Positions 16,080-23,806 of a DNA stretch of 38,013 nt are shown piece after piece; positions within the stretch are counted from its first letter, which is position 1; each line of letters begins with the position of its first letter. Both the position numbers and the translations under genes were made by a program. The stretch is from JACMJP01 sp046160675 (GTDB taxonomy: Bacteria; Bacteroidota; Bacteroidia; Chitinophagales; BACL12): positions 1-38,013 of the forward strand of contig JBJXHH010000052.1 in assembly GCA_046160675.1 (NCBI GenBank), in the 5' to 3' direction. Below the pieces are notes generated by a model that saw only the letters and a list, made by a program, of their open reading frames with translations, made no database searches and was not told where the DNA came from.

Positions 16080-18479
16080 ATGAAAAGATGTATACTGCTC
16101 ACCCTGATCATTTTTTCCATCAACACCATGTTTGCTCAATCCACAATCATAGGAACAACTACCTATGATGTCCAAACAAATAACAGTTCGAAAAGCCGCT
16201 TAAAAGTATATGATGACGGAACGATGTCTGCCCTTTGGACAGGTTCTGTAAATGACGTAGGCGGGAGTTCCGCCTCTACATTTTCTGACAGGGGAATGTT
16301 TTTTAATCATAATGATGGAACTGCCTGGGGAACCTATCCAACTTCTAGGGTTGAATCTTTGAGAACAGGTTTCGGAGAACTTCTTACAGTTGAAGATCAT
16401 GAAGTAACACTAGCGCATAACTCCGCTGATGGGGTTAATTTTTTTATGCGAATGTTTAAGAACGATGCAATTGGAGGTACAACATGGACAGAACTTGGCG
16501 GTTCTGGTGAGGTTGCAGGATTATGGGCTTTTTCTTACTGCCCGGAAGGAACTGACGATATTTATGTTGTAAATGCAGATGCCCAGGTAATCACACAACT
16601 TTACTTTTCAAGGTCTGATGATGGAGGTGAAAGTTGGACAGTGTTAAATTCTACGCTTCCTTTTCTAACTACCAGTGATGGACTACCACTTATTTCAGGA
16701 GCTGCAGAAAGTTATCAAATTGCAGTAAATGGTTCTGATGTTTATGTTTTGTTTGGGATGCCCAACTCGGATTTAGTTTTATTACACAGTAATGATTACG
16801 GAAATGATGATAGTTGGGAACGTACAGACATTCTTGACTTTCCATTCGACAGTTTCGCCGGAACAGTGGAAACTGATATTGATGGTGATGGAATAACTGA
16901 CACTATTGACACAAACGATGGGTATCATGAGATGCTGATAACTGACGACGGTGATGTTCATGTATTTTCAGGATATATTACTTTATATAGTGACGGGTTT
17001 GGAATTATTTATAACTATCGGAAGTCAGGAATTTGGCACTGGACAACAGGTATGGCCGGAGCGGAGCTCATTAATACAGAGTTAGATTGGGAAACCCCTG
17101 ATTGTATTTATTCACCTTTTGAAGGAATCGGCGCTGACAATTTTATTTACAGACTCCCGGGAATTTGTTCTTCACCTACAGCAGCCTGGGATCCTGTTTC
17201 AGGAAGAGTTTACTTGTTTTACACAATGGCAATTGAATATACTGACATCTTCGATGACCCATTAAATTTTGCTGCAGAATCTTACAGGGATATTTTCGGT
17301 ATGTATAGCGATGACGGAGGTGTTACCTGGACTAAACAAAATAACCTAACAAACACAGCTGAACTTGGTGAAGAAAACTTTTTTGTTTTTGCCTGTGATA
17401 GAGTTGTAGATGGTAAGGTTCATGTTATCTGGCAACAGGATGACAGTCCAGATGCATTTATAAGTGGTGACCTTGTGCATGAAAACAATATCCGCTACCA
17501 GGCATTTGAAGAAGATGACTTTGTGGCTCCAGTGGCAACATCAGATTTTAGTTACACCACCGATCTCTATTATGTTACTTTCACAAACCTTTCCACTGGC
17601 GCTACCTGTTATAACTGGGATTTTGGCGATGGAGGAACCAGTACTCTAGCTGATCCGGCACATGGTTATGTAACCGGAGGAACTTATACGGTTTGCCTCA
17701 CTGCCGTGAATTCTTACGGTTCAGTTACATATTGCGAAGACATCAATCTTATTGAATCTCCCGTTGCAGACTTTAGTTTCAGCGGTGACCCGACAGTTAA
17801 CTTCACAGACCTGAGCACAAATGCACCGACAAGCTGGAGCTGGGATTTTGATGATGGAGGAACAAGCACAGAACAAAATCCAACACATACTTTTGCTGAT
17901 AATGGATTGTACAACGTATGTTTAACAGCAACCAATGGCGGAGGAAGTAACACAGTTTGTAAAAATGTTGGGATCAACTTCGCAACAGCTGCCCCTATAG
18001 CAGATTTTACTTATACTTTAGTTGGGTTTACTGCTTCTTTCAGTGACTTAACTACCAACACACCAACGAGTTGGAGTTGGGATTTTGATGATGGAACTGC
18101 TGTAAGTACAGAACAAAACCCAAGTCATACTTATGCAACTACCGGTACCTATAATGTTTGCCTGCAAGCAAGCAATGGAGGCGGAATAAGCACTGAATGC
18201 AAAGAACTTCAGGTTGGTGTCGGAATAGAAGATATTTCCAGTTTCATTTCTCTTTACCCCAACCCCGCCCAGGAGTTTATTATAATTGAAGCAGGGAATA
18301 ATATATCTGATTTTACGGTTGAACTCTATAATACAATTGGGCAGAAAGTTGAAACCGAAATTATTGTAGCCAGTGCTAATAGATTGCAAATGAATGTAAA
18401 AAACCTCTCAGCAGGAAATTATCTCATCAAAATTTCAAATAATAATTTTGAAGGGAAAATGCCTGTAATAATTGAGTAG
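16080..18479 (+). CDS. T9SS cargo with three PKD domains (paralogue 2)
   Basis: This 799-residue secreted protein has a signal peptide (MKRCILLTLIIFSINTMFAQ). Residues about 20-475 are closely similar to the preceding gene, including DGYHEMLI, VHVFSGY, FGMPNSDLVLLHS and the Asp-box motifs SRSDDGGESW and MYSDDGGVTW. After that the paralogues differ: here three PKD domains follow (about 481-560, 561-634 and 638-713), each with a W-D-F-G/D-D-G core, for example SWSWDFDDGG. The T9SS sorting domain is at about 716-799 (LYPNPAQEF to MPVIIE). The tandem arrangement implies duplication followed by exchange of the C-terminal modules. No promoter with a convincing box was found in the 75 bases upstream. 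Confidence 0.92.
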   Translation: MKRCILLTLIIFSINTMFAQSTIIGTTTYDVQTNNSSKSRLKVYDDGTMSALWTGSVNDVGGSSASTFSDRGMFFNHNDGTAWGTYPTSRVESLRTGFGELLTVEDHEVTLAHNSADGVNFFMRMFKNDAIGGTTWTELGGSGEVAGLWAFSYCPEGTDDIYVVNADAQVITQLYFSRSDDGGESWTVLNSTLPFLTTSDGLPLISGAAESYQIAVNGSDVYVLFGMPNSDLVLLHSNDYGNDDSWERTDILDFPFDSFAGTVETDIDGDGITDTIDTNDGYHEMLITDDGDVHVFSGYITLYSDGFGIIYNYRKSGIWHWTTGMAGAELINTELDWETPDCIYSPFEGIGADNFIYRLPGICSSPTAAWDPVSGRVYLFYTMAIEYTDIFDDPLNFAAESYRDIFGMYSDDGGVTWTKQNNLTNTAELGEENFFVFACDRVVDGKVHVIWQQDDSPDAFISGDLVHENNIRYQAFEEDDFVAPVATSDFSYTTDLYYVTFTNLSTGATCYNWDFGDGGTSTLADPAHGYVTGGTYTVCLTAVNSYGSVTYCEDINLIESPVADFSFSGDPTVNFTDLSTNAPTSWSWDFDDGGTSTEQNPTHTFADNGLYNVCLTATNGGGSNTVCKNVGINFATAAPIADFTYTLVGFTASFSDLTTNTPTSWSWDFDDGTAVSTEQNPSHTYATTGTYNVCLQASNGGGISTECKELQVGVGIEDISSFISLYPNPAQEFIIIEAGNNISDFTVELYNTIGQKVETEIIVASANRLQMNVKNLSAGNYLIKISNNNFEGKMPVIIE

Positions 18480-18496
18480 CAAATAAATATGAAAAT

Positions 18497-18525
18497 AAAA
18501 ACCCGACTTCATGTCGGGTTTTTTT
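18497..18525. terminator. Bidirectional terminator between convergent genes
   Basis: AAAAACCCGAC (18497-18507) pairs perfectly with GTCGGGTTTTT (18513-18523) around TTCAT. A-run and T-run flanks let it work for both the PKD paralogue (plus) and the E1 dehydrogenase operon (minus). Confidence 0.93.
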
Positions 18526-18533
18526 ATAACGTA

Positions 18534-20615
18534 TCACCACCCGAGCAATTCTTCCATTACTATTCCCACTTTCTCGGCGTTTGGAAGCATTGCTTTTTCC
18601 AGTCCCGAGTTGAGCGGAACAGCAGGAAGATTTTTTGCTCCCATGATCTGCACAGGGGCGTCAAGATATTTGAAGAGCTCTGAAGAGATTCTTCCGGCAA
18701 GAGCCTGTGCAAATGAGTTCATGATAGGTTCTTCTGTAAGTACAAAAACTTTGTTGTGTCTTTTTACGGCCGTTTCTATCGCCTCCCAATCGTAAGGGTA
18801 TAAAGTTCTGAGGTCGAGTATCTCTACCTGCCCGGGATATTTTTTACTTGCATTGAGTGCCCAGTGTACCCCCATGCCGTAAGTGATAACTACGATACTT
18901 TCGCCGGTTTCAGTTTTTTCTGCATCAGCATGTTGAAAGATCCTCGCTTTGCTGAGAGGAACAATGTAATCTCTTGAGGGAATAATATTTTTTGCGGCCT
19001 CAGTACCTTTCACTTTGCTCCAGTACAACCCTTTGTGTTCAAACATGACAACTGGATTGGGGTCATAAAAAGCTGCTTTCATCAATCCTTTCATATCTGC
19101 TGCATTGCTTGGGTACACAACTTTGATCCCTTTTATTGCCGTAATACTAGATTCAATACAGCCTGAATGATAAGGCCCGCCGCTTCCGTAAGCGCCGATA
19201 GGGATTCTGATCACACTTTGGCAATTCCATTTCCCATTTGTGAGGTAATAACTTTTTGAAAGCTCACCAACAAGTTGATTAACTCCTGTCCATATATAAT
19301 CAGCAAACTGAATTTCAACGATGGGTTTTGCTCCAACGGCACTCATACCGAGTGTTGAACCGACAAGATATGCTTCCTGGATTGCTGTATTAAAAACACG
19401 GTGGTCACCGTACTTTTGTGCAAGCATAGCTGCTTCTCTGAAAACTCCTCCCAATCTTCTTCCTACATCCTGGCCGTAAAGGATTGCCTCTGGGTGATCA
19501 TGTAATATTTCATCCATTGCAAACAATGCAGCATCTACCATGATTGTCTTTTCAGTGATCCCCTCCTGCTCACGGAGGCCTTTTTCTTCTATAATGGGAG
19601 TTGGCGCAAATTCATGTAGTTCTACTGTTGCAGGATCCGGGTCAGCTGATGCAAGAACTTTCTGAAAAGCTTCCCTTGTTTCCTTTGCCGTGCGTTCTTC
19701 AATGGCGGAAATTTCATCGTCATGTATATCTAACTCCAGTAATAAGTTTCTTAGTTTCGGGAGTGGATCCCTGCGTCTATGTTCTGCTATGTCTTCCTCC
19801 GTGCGATACATTTCCATTCTTACACCACTTGTGTGATGCCCCAGCAAAGGGACTTTTGCATGAATAAGCATGGGTTTTCTTTCTGTGCGTACAAAATCAA
19901 TTGCATCTTCAACTACTCTCCAGCTTTCGAGAAAATTACTGCCATCCACCTGTACTCTTTTTAATCCTTTAAAACCTGCAGCATATTCATAAGCATTCAT
20001 GGTTCTAGCTTCCTCGCCCGTAACAGATATGCCCCAATCATTATCCTGTACTAAGTAAATGATTGGTAATTTTTTTAGTGCTGCAAATTGCAATGCTTCG
20101 CTTACTTCACCTTCTGTCATACTTCCATCACCGAGAGAACAAACAACGATAGGATTTTCTTTTGCAGTTTTTAAAAGATTTTGTTTTGTGAGATATTGGA
20201 TTCCCTGCGCAATTCCTGTAGTAGGGATGGCTTGCATACCTGTGGCAGAAGATTGATGAATCATCTGGGGATAGTTATCTCCTTTGTACGAGGGATGACA
20301 ATAATAATTTCTTCCTCCACTGAAGGGATCATCTTTTTTGGCCATTTGCTGCAGCATGATCTCAAAAGGTTTCCAACCCATCCCCATCAATACACTGTCG
20401 TCCCGGTAATACAAACTTACCCAGTCGCATTTTTTTAACTGCATGCCTACAGCGAGTTGAATAGCTTCATGTCCTCTTGAATTTGCATGTACAAAAATGC
20501 AGGTAGTTCTGTATTCATTAAATAACTCGCTTATCGTTTGGCTGGTGTACATCAAACGATAGGCGTCTATCAATATCTTTTTATCAGTTATTTCCAAAAC
20601 ACTTTCCTGTTGCAT
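18534..20615 (-). CDS. Fused E1 alpha-beta 2-oxoacid dehydrogenase (branched-chain type)
   Basis: This 693-residue thiamin diphosphate enzyme is the E1 component of a 2-oxoacid dehydrogenase complex, with alpha and beta subunits in one chain. The alpha half (about 1-330) carries the ThDP/Mg2+ motif GDGSMTEGE at residues 162-170, ending in QDN at 190-192. The beta half (about 350-693) has EAILYGQDVGRRLGGVF, FNTAIQEAYLVG, PYHSG and the C-terminal swivel domain. Residue pattern favours branched-chain 2-oxoacids over pyruvate, but this cannot be proven by eye. E2 and E3 are not in the window. It lies 23 bases downstream of the FAH-family gene on the same strand and ends at a shared terminator. 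Confidence 0.93.
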   Translation of the reverse strand: MQQESVLEITDKKILIDAYRLMYTSQTISELFNEYRTTCIFVHANSRGHEAIQLAVGMQLKKCDWVSLYYRDDSVLMGMGWKPFEIMLQQMAKKDDPFSGGRNYYCHPSYKGDNYPQMIHQSSATGMQAIPTTGIAQGIQYLTKQNLLKTAKENPIVVCSLGDGSMTEGEVSEALQFAALKKLPIIYLVQDNDWGISVTGEEARTMNAYEYAAGFKGLKRVQVDGSNFLESWRVVEDAIDFVRTERKPMLIHAKVPLLGHHTSGVRMEMYRTEEDIAEHRRRDPLPKLRNLLLELDIHDDEISAIEERTAKETREAFQKVLASADPDPATVELHEFAPTPIIEEKGLREQEGITEKTIMVDAALFAMDEILHDHPEAILYGQDVGRRLGGVFREAAMLAQKYGDHRVFNTAIQEAYLVGSTLGMSAVGAKPIVEIQFADYIWTGVNQLVGELSKSYYLTNGKWNCQSVIRIPIGAYGSGGPYHSGCIESSITAIKGIKVVYPSNAADMKGLMKAAFYDPNPVVMFEHKGLYWSKVKGTEAAKNIIPSRDYIVPLSKARIFQHADAEKTETGESIVVITYGMGVHWALNASKKYPGQVEILDLRTLYPYDWEAIETAVKRHNKVFVLTEEPIMNSFAQALAGRISSELFKYLDAPVQIMGAKNLPAVPLNSGLEKAMLPNAEKVGIVMEELLGW

Positions 20616-20621
20616 GTTTTC

Positions 20622-20639
20622 ATTTACACATTTGTAAAT
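20622..20639. promoter_or_regulatory. Small perfect palindrome before the E1 gene
   Basis: ATTTACA (20622-20628) and TGTAAAT (20633-20639) form perfect 7-base arms around CATT, between the FAH-family stop and the E1 start. It could be an operator or a weak hairpin. Only the symmetry is seen. Confidence 0.3.
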
Positions 20640-21247
20640 TATTTTATTTCCACTTCAAACATTTTTATATCCCCTAAATATCCGGTTAACACATCTCCTC
20701 TCTTTACAGCACTCACCCCAGCCGGAGTTCCGGTATAAATAACATCACCTTGTTGCAAAGAAAAGAATTGTGAAATGTAACTGATGATTTTTTCAATGGA
20801 ATAGATCATAAGAGAAGAATCCCCCTGCTGAACAGTTTCGCCGTTCTTCTGCATACTGAATTTGATGGAAGATTTATCTTTTACGTTGCTTAAATCCACC
20901 CAATTGCCCAATACTGCGGAATTATCAAATGCTTTTGCTATTTCCCAGGGGAGGCCTTTTGTTTTTTGATTTTGTTGCACATCCCTGGCTGTAAAATCAA
21001 CTCCTACTGTAATGGCATCTATATATTTTGCTGCAAAATTTTCAGTTATATGTTTCCCATTCTTGCATATGCGATATACCAACTCACATTCATAATGCAT
21101 ATCCTTTGAAAACTCCGGTAAGTAAAAATCCTTTCCTTTTAAAATTGCCGTCGGCGGTTTCATAAAAACAACAGGTGCATCGGGGATGGCATTGTTCAGT
21201 TCCTTAGCATGTTCTGCATAGTTTCTTCCGACACAAAAAATTTTCAT
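20639..21247 (-). CDS. Fumarylacetoacetate hydrolase-family protein (FAHD1-like)
   Basis: This 202-residue cytoplasmic enzyme belongs to the FAH/FAHD1 family, whose members hydrolyse acylpyruvates or decarboxylate oxaloacetate with a bound Mg2+. The N-terminus MKIFCVGRNYAEHAKELNN is typical of FAHD1-like proteins. The metal ligands should be Glu53 and Glu55 in HYECELVYRI and the Asp of VGVDFTARD. The C-terminal GDVIYTGTPAGV is the conserved closing motif. Length matches the short single-domain form. It is 21 bases from pth upstream and 23 bases from the E1 gene downstream; a -7 box at 21256-21263 could give it its own short-leader transcript. The exact substrate is not evident. Confidence 0.93.
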   Translation of the reverse strand: MKIFCVGRNYAEHAKELNNAIPDAPVVFMKPPTAILKGKDFYLPEFSKDMHYECELVYRICKNGKHITENFAAKYIDAITVGVDFTARDVQQNQKTKGLPWEIAKAFDNSAVLGNWVDLSNVKDKSSIKFSMQKNGETVQQGDSSLMIYSIEKIISYISQFFSLQQGDVIYTGTPAGVSAVKRGDVLTGYLGDIKMFEVEIK

Positions 21248-21255
21248 AAACAGCG

Positions 21256-21263
21256 CAAAGGTA
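21256..21263 (-). promoter_or_regulatory. -7 box TACCTTTG upstream of the FAH-family gene
   Basis: Exact TAnnTTTG on the minus strand, between the pth stop and the FAH-family start; its last base is 9 bases from the ATG. It implies a leader of about four bases. No -33 match. Confidence 0.4.
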
Positions 21264-21268
21264 AGTTA

Positions 21269-21889
21269 TCAGTTAAATTTATTCATTGCAATTTCTACTC
21301 CTTCCATCACAAATGAAATTACAGCATCCGATGCCTTTTTAATGGTTACATCAACCACTTTTTTTTCATTTTTTTCCCATTTTCCGAGGACAAAATCAAC
21401 TTGCCTGCCCTGCGTAAATCCGTCACCTATACCGAAACGCAGCCTAGGATAATTACTGTGTGTTAGCAGTTCCTGGATGTTCTTTAAACCATTATGTCCG
21501 CCATCGCTGCCGTTTTTACGTAATCGCAATTTGCCCAGTGGAAGGTTTTTATCATCCGTTATTATCAGGATATTTTCGGGTGCAATCTTTTCTTTTTCCA
21601 TCCAGTATTTTACTGCCTTGCCGCTGAGGTTCATATAAGTGGTAGGTTTAATGAGGATGAATTGTTTGCCTTTTAATTTAAAACTTGCAACATCAGCATA
21701 CCTTTTTGAAATAAAATCAGCCTCTTTTTCATTAGCCAGGAAATTAACTACTTCAAACCCGATATTGTGCCTGGTATTTTGATATTCAATTCCGAAATTT
21801 CCCAGTCCTGCAATTAAATATTTCATTTCAGAAGCAGTTTGATCTTTTGCAGTTTTTTTAGTGGGAAATAAAAAACGAAGCAACTTCAT
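21269..21889 (-). CDS. pth: Peptidyl-tRNA hydrolase
   Basis: This enzyme cleaves the ester bond of peptidyl-tRNAs released from stalled ribosomes. The catalytic His lies in NTRHNIGF, and KPTTYMNLSG, DDKNLPLGKLRLR and GSDGGHNGLK are the conserved substrate-binding motifs. Counting from MKYLIAGLGNFG the His is residue 20, as in the Escherichia coli enzyme; the open frame adds 21 residues (MKLLRFLFPTKK...). Such short basic extensions seem to me common in Bacteroidota Pth, so I keep the longer form, but 21826 is a real alternative start. The order prs-rplY-pth is a common arrangement and suggests co-transcription. Confidence 0.95.
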   Translation of the reverse strand: MKLLRFLFPTKKTAKDQTASEMKYLIAGLGNFGIEYQNTRHNIGFEVVNFLANEKEADFISKRYADVASFKLKGKQFILIKPTTYMNLSGKAVKYWMEKEKIAPENILIITDDKNLPLGKLRLRKNGSDGGHNGLKNIQELLTHSNYPRLRFGIGDGFTQGRQVDFVLGKWEKNEKKVVDVTIKKASDAVISFVMEGVEIAMNKFN

Positions 21890-21930
21890 AATTTGCTAAA
21901 TTAGAAATTGCTTCGTTGATATACGGAAGA

Positions 21931-22608
21931 TTATTTTTTGTCTTTCTTATCGTCTTTCCCCTTTTCTTTTTCATCTGTTTTTGCAGCCGTTGCATCCGCG
22001 GCAGGAGTTGCTCCCGCAGCCACTGCAGCTGTTGCATCAGCAGGTTTCTCTTCTTCCAACTTGATAACTCTCGGAATGAGGCAGCTAACGATAGGTGTTG
22101 ATTTTGTTCCAAGTATCTCTACATGTTCAATAGCTACTTCGCCAATTCTGATAGATTTACCAACCTCAAGTGGTGTTACGTCCAAAGAGATGTTGTCAAC
22201 AAGATGTTCAGGAAGCGCTTTTATAGTAAGTTTTTTGATTTTTTGAATCAATTTAGCACCGGCTCTTACACCCGCAGCTTGCCCCGTTAACCGCACCGGA
22301 ACATCTGCTCTCACTTTTTTCTTCGGATCAAGCTTTAGAAAATCAACATGCAAAACCTGGTCGGTTACAGGGTGGAACTGAACTTCCTGCATGAGTGCTT
22401 CATGAGAGTTTCCATCAATAGTAACATTCACCTTATAAAAGTTTGGGGTAAATATTAAGTGACGTAATTCTTTTTCTGAAGTTTCAAAATTTATAGTTGT
22501 ACCGCCACCAGAAAGCACACAAGGTATAGATGCCTTTTTACGGTTACTTTTTGCAGCATTTTTTCCAAACGCTGATCTTACTTTTCCTTCGATGGTTAAT
22601 GTTTGCAT
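21931..22608 (-). CDS. rplY: Ribosomal protein bL25 (Ctc form)
   Basis: This 225-residue 50S ribosomal protein binds 5S rRNA. It is the long, two-domain (general stress protein Ctc) form: an N-terminal 5S-binding domain (about 1-95, starting MQTLTIEGKVRSAFGKNAAK), then a beta-rich TL5-type domain (about 96-185), then a low-complexity tail rich in Ala, Lys, Asp and Glu (about 186-225). The tail is the likely source of the overlapping open frames seen on other strands here. It lies 14 bases downstream of prs and 41 bases upstream of pth on the same strand. Confidence 0.96.
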   Translation of the reverse strand: MQTLTIEGKVRSAFGKNAAKSNRKKASIPCVLSGGGTTINFETSEKELRHLIFTPNFYKVNVTIDGNSHEALMQEVQFHPVTDQVLHVDFLKLDPKKKVRADVPVRLTGQAAGVRAGAKLIQKIKKLTIKALPEHLVDNISLDVTPLEVGKSIRIGEVAIEHVEILGTKSTPIVSCLIPRVIKLEEEKPADATAAVAAGATPAADATAAKTDEKEKGKDDKKDKK

Positions 22609-22622
22609 CGCTTTGCTTTTAA

Positions 22623-23561
22623 TCAGTTAATAAATAACGAAGTAATACTTCGGTGCTCATGGGTATTTCTGATTGCCCTTGCAAATAATTTTGCGCTGGA
22701 CAATACTTTTATTTTTGATACATCTTCCTTTAATGGGATCGTATCTGTTACTACTAATTCTTCCAACCCTGAATTCTGGATAGTTTCATACGCATTACCA
22801 CTTAACACAGCATGTGTACAAAACGCCCTCACTGTTTTTGCGCCTTTCTCCTTCATCAGGTTTGCGGCGTTTGCCAGGGTTCTTCCGGTATCTACAAGGT
22901 CATCTATCATAATCACATCCTTCCCTGTAACATCACCTATCACTGTCATTTCCGCTATTTCGTTCGCTTTCTTTCTGTATTTGTCGCAAATTACCAATTC
23001 AGTATTAAAATGAACTGCATATTTCCTGTTCCTTTTTGTGCTGCCTACATCTGGGGATGCAAACACCAAATTTTCGAGGTCAATATTTTCTTCTATATAA
23101 GGAACATAGATTGCTGTTGAACTCAGGTGATCAACAGGAATGTCAAAAAACCCCTGAATCTGATCAGCATGAAGATCCATAGTAACAACCCTGTTCGCTC
23201 CGGCTGCAGTAAGCAATTCTGCTACCAGTTTGCTGCCGATGGAAACCCTTGGCTTGTCTTTCCTATCCTGGCGGGCAAGCCCGAAGTAAGGAATTACAGC
23301 AGTGATATAGGTTGCTGAAGCCCGCTTTGCTGCATCTATCATGAGCAAAAGCTCCATCAGGTTATCGCTCGGGAAGAACGTTGATTGAATAAAGAACACA
23401 TAACTGCCCCGCACACTTTCCAATATATTAGGCTGAAATTCCCCATCGCTAAACCTATCTACGACTATTTTCCCAAGTGGCTGACCGTAATAATCGGCTA
23501 TTTTCTCTGCAAGGTACCGTGAAGTGGTTCCTGAAAACAGCTTTACATCATTGGTTACCAT
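22623..23561 (-). CDS. prs: Ribose-phosphate pyrophosphokinase
   Basis: This 312-residue enzyme makes PRPP from ribose 5-phosphate and ATP, for purine, pyrimidine, NAD, His and Trp synthesis. Visible motifs: the flexible-loop region RQDRKDKPR, the Mg/ATP site VVTMDLHADQIQGFFDIPVDH, and the PRPP-binding signature VIMIDDLVDTGRTL. The frame is open to 23690, but those 43 residues would run through the tRNA-Gln terminator and the -7 box at 23603-23610, and they contain no family sequence; the start MVTNDVKLFSG is therefore used. First gene of the cluster prs-rplY-pth. Confidence 0.97.
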   Translation of the reverse strand: MVTNDVKLFSGTTSRYLAEKIADYYGQPLGKIVVDRFSDGEFQPNILESVRGSYVFFIQSTFFPSDNLMELLLMIDAAKRASATYITAVIPYFGLARQDRKDKPRVSIGSKLVAELLTAAGANRVVTMDLHADQIQGFFDIPVDHLSSTAIYVPYIEENIDLENLVFASPDVGSTKRNRKYAVHFNTELVICDKYRKKANEIAEMTVIGDVTGKDVIMIDDLVDTGRTLANAANLMKEKGAKTVRAFCTHAVLSGNAYETIQNSGLEELVVTDTIPLKEDVSKIKVLSSAKLFARAIRNTHEHRSITSLFIN

Positions 23562-23602
23562 TGATTCGGGTTGAAATTCCAAGCCTTCTGTCAGGCAGGG
23601 CG

Positions 23603-23633
23603 CAAAGATAGAAAAACAGGGTGGAGTATGAAA
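23603..23633 (-). promoter_or_regulatory. Promoter of prs (TTTC-N19-TATCTTTG)
   Basis: The -7 box TATCTTTG (23610-23603, minus strand) has TTTC exactly 19 bases upstream (23633-23630), one base from the -33 consensus. It lies between the tRNA-Gln terminator and the prs start, giving a leader of about 37 bases. Confidence 0.65.
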
Positions 23634-23646
23634 GGAATCCTGAAAA

Positions 23647-23678
23647 AAACAAAAAACCCGGAGCCGAAGCTGCGGGTT
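23647..23678 (-). terminator. Terminator of tRNA-Gln
   Basis: On the minus strand AACCCG-C-AGC pairs with GCT-C-CGGGTT around a TTCG tetraloop (23678-23655, one C/C mismatch), followed by a T-run. It lies 4 bases after the tRNA 3' end. Confidence 0.85.
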
Positions 23679-23682
23679 CTGT

Positions 23683-23754
23683 TGGCTCACTAGGTCTCGA
23701 ACCTAGACTCTTCTGAACCAAAATCAGACGTGTTGCCAGTTACACCATGAGCCA
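23683..23754 (-). tRNA. trnQ(uug): tRNA-Gln (anticodon UUG)
   Basis: The 72-base cloverleaf folds fully on the minus strand: acceptor TGGCTCA with TGAGCCA, D arm GTGT with ACAC, anticodon stem TCTGA with TCAGA around the loop TTTTGGT (anticodon TTG at positions 34-36), and T stem CTAGG with CCTAG around TTCGAGA. The CCA end is not fully encoded: only the discriminator region GCCA belonging to the acceptor stem is present. It has its own promoter and terminator. tRNA-Gln(UUG) is one of the known substrates of MnmH, encoded 1.3 kb away. Confidence 0.97.
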
Positions 23755-23765
23755 AAAATGAGTTG

Positions 23766-23796
23766 CAAAGATAGGTTTATGCCAATAATTTTTAAA
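23766..23796 (-). promoter_or_regulatory. Promoter of tRNA-Gln (TTTA-N19-TATCTTTG)
   Basis: The -7 box TATCTTTG (23773-23766, minus strand) has TTTA 19 bases upstream (23796-23793). Its last base is 12 bases from the tRNA 5' end, the spacing expected for a tRNA promoter. Confidence 0.65.
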
Positions 23797-23806
23797 ATGA
23801 GAACAG

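Noticed and set aside
23562..23690. N-terminal extension of prs by 43 residues
   Set aside because: It runs through the tRNA-Gln terminator and part of the tRNA and contains the prs promoter; the extra residues do not resemble PRPP synthetase.
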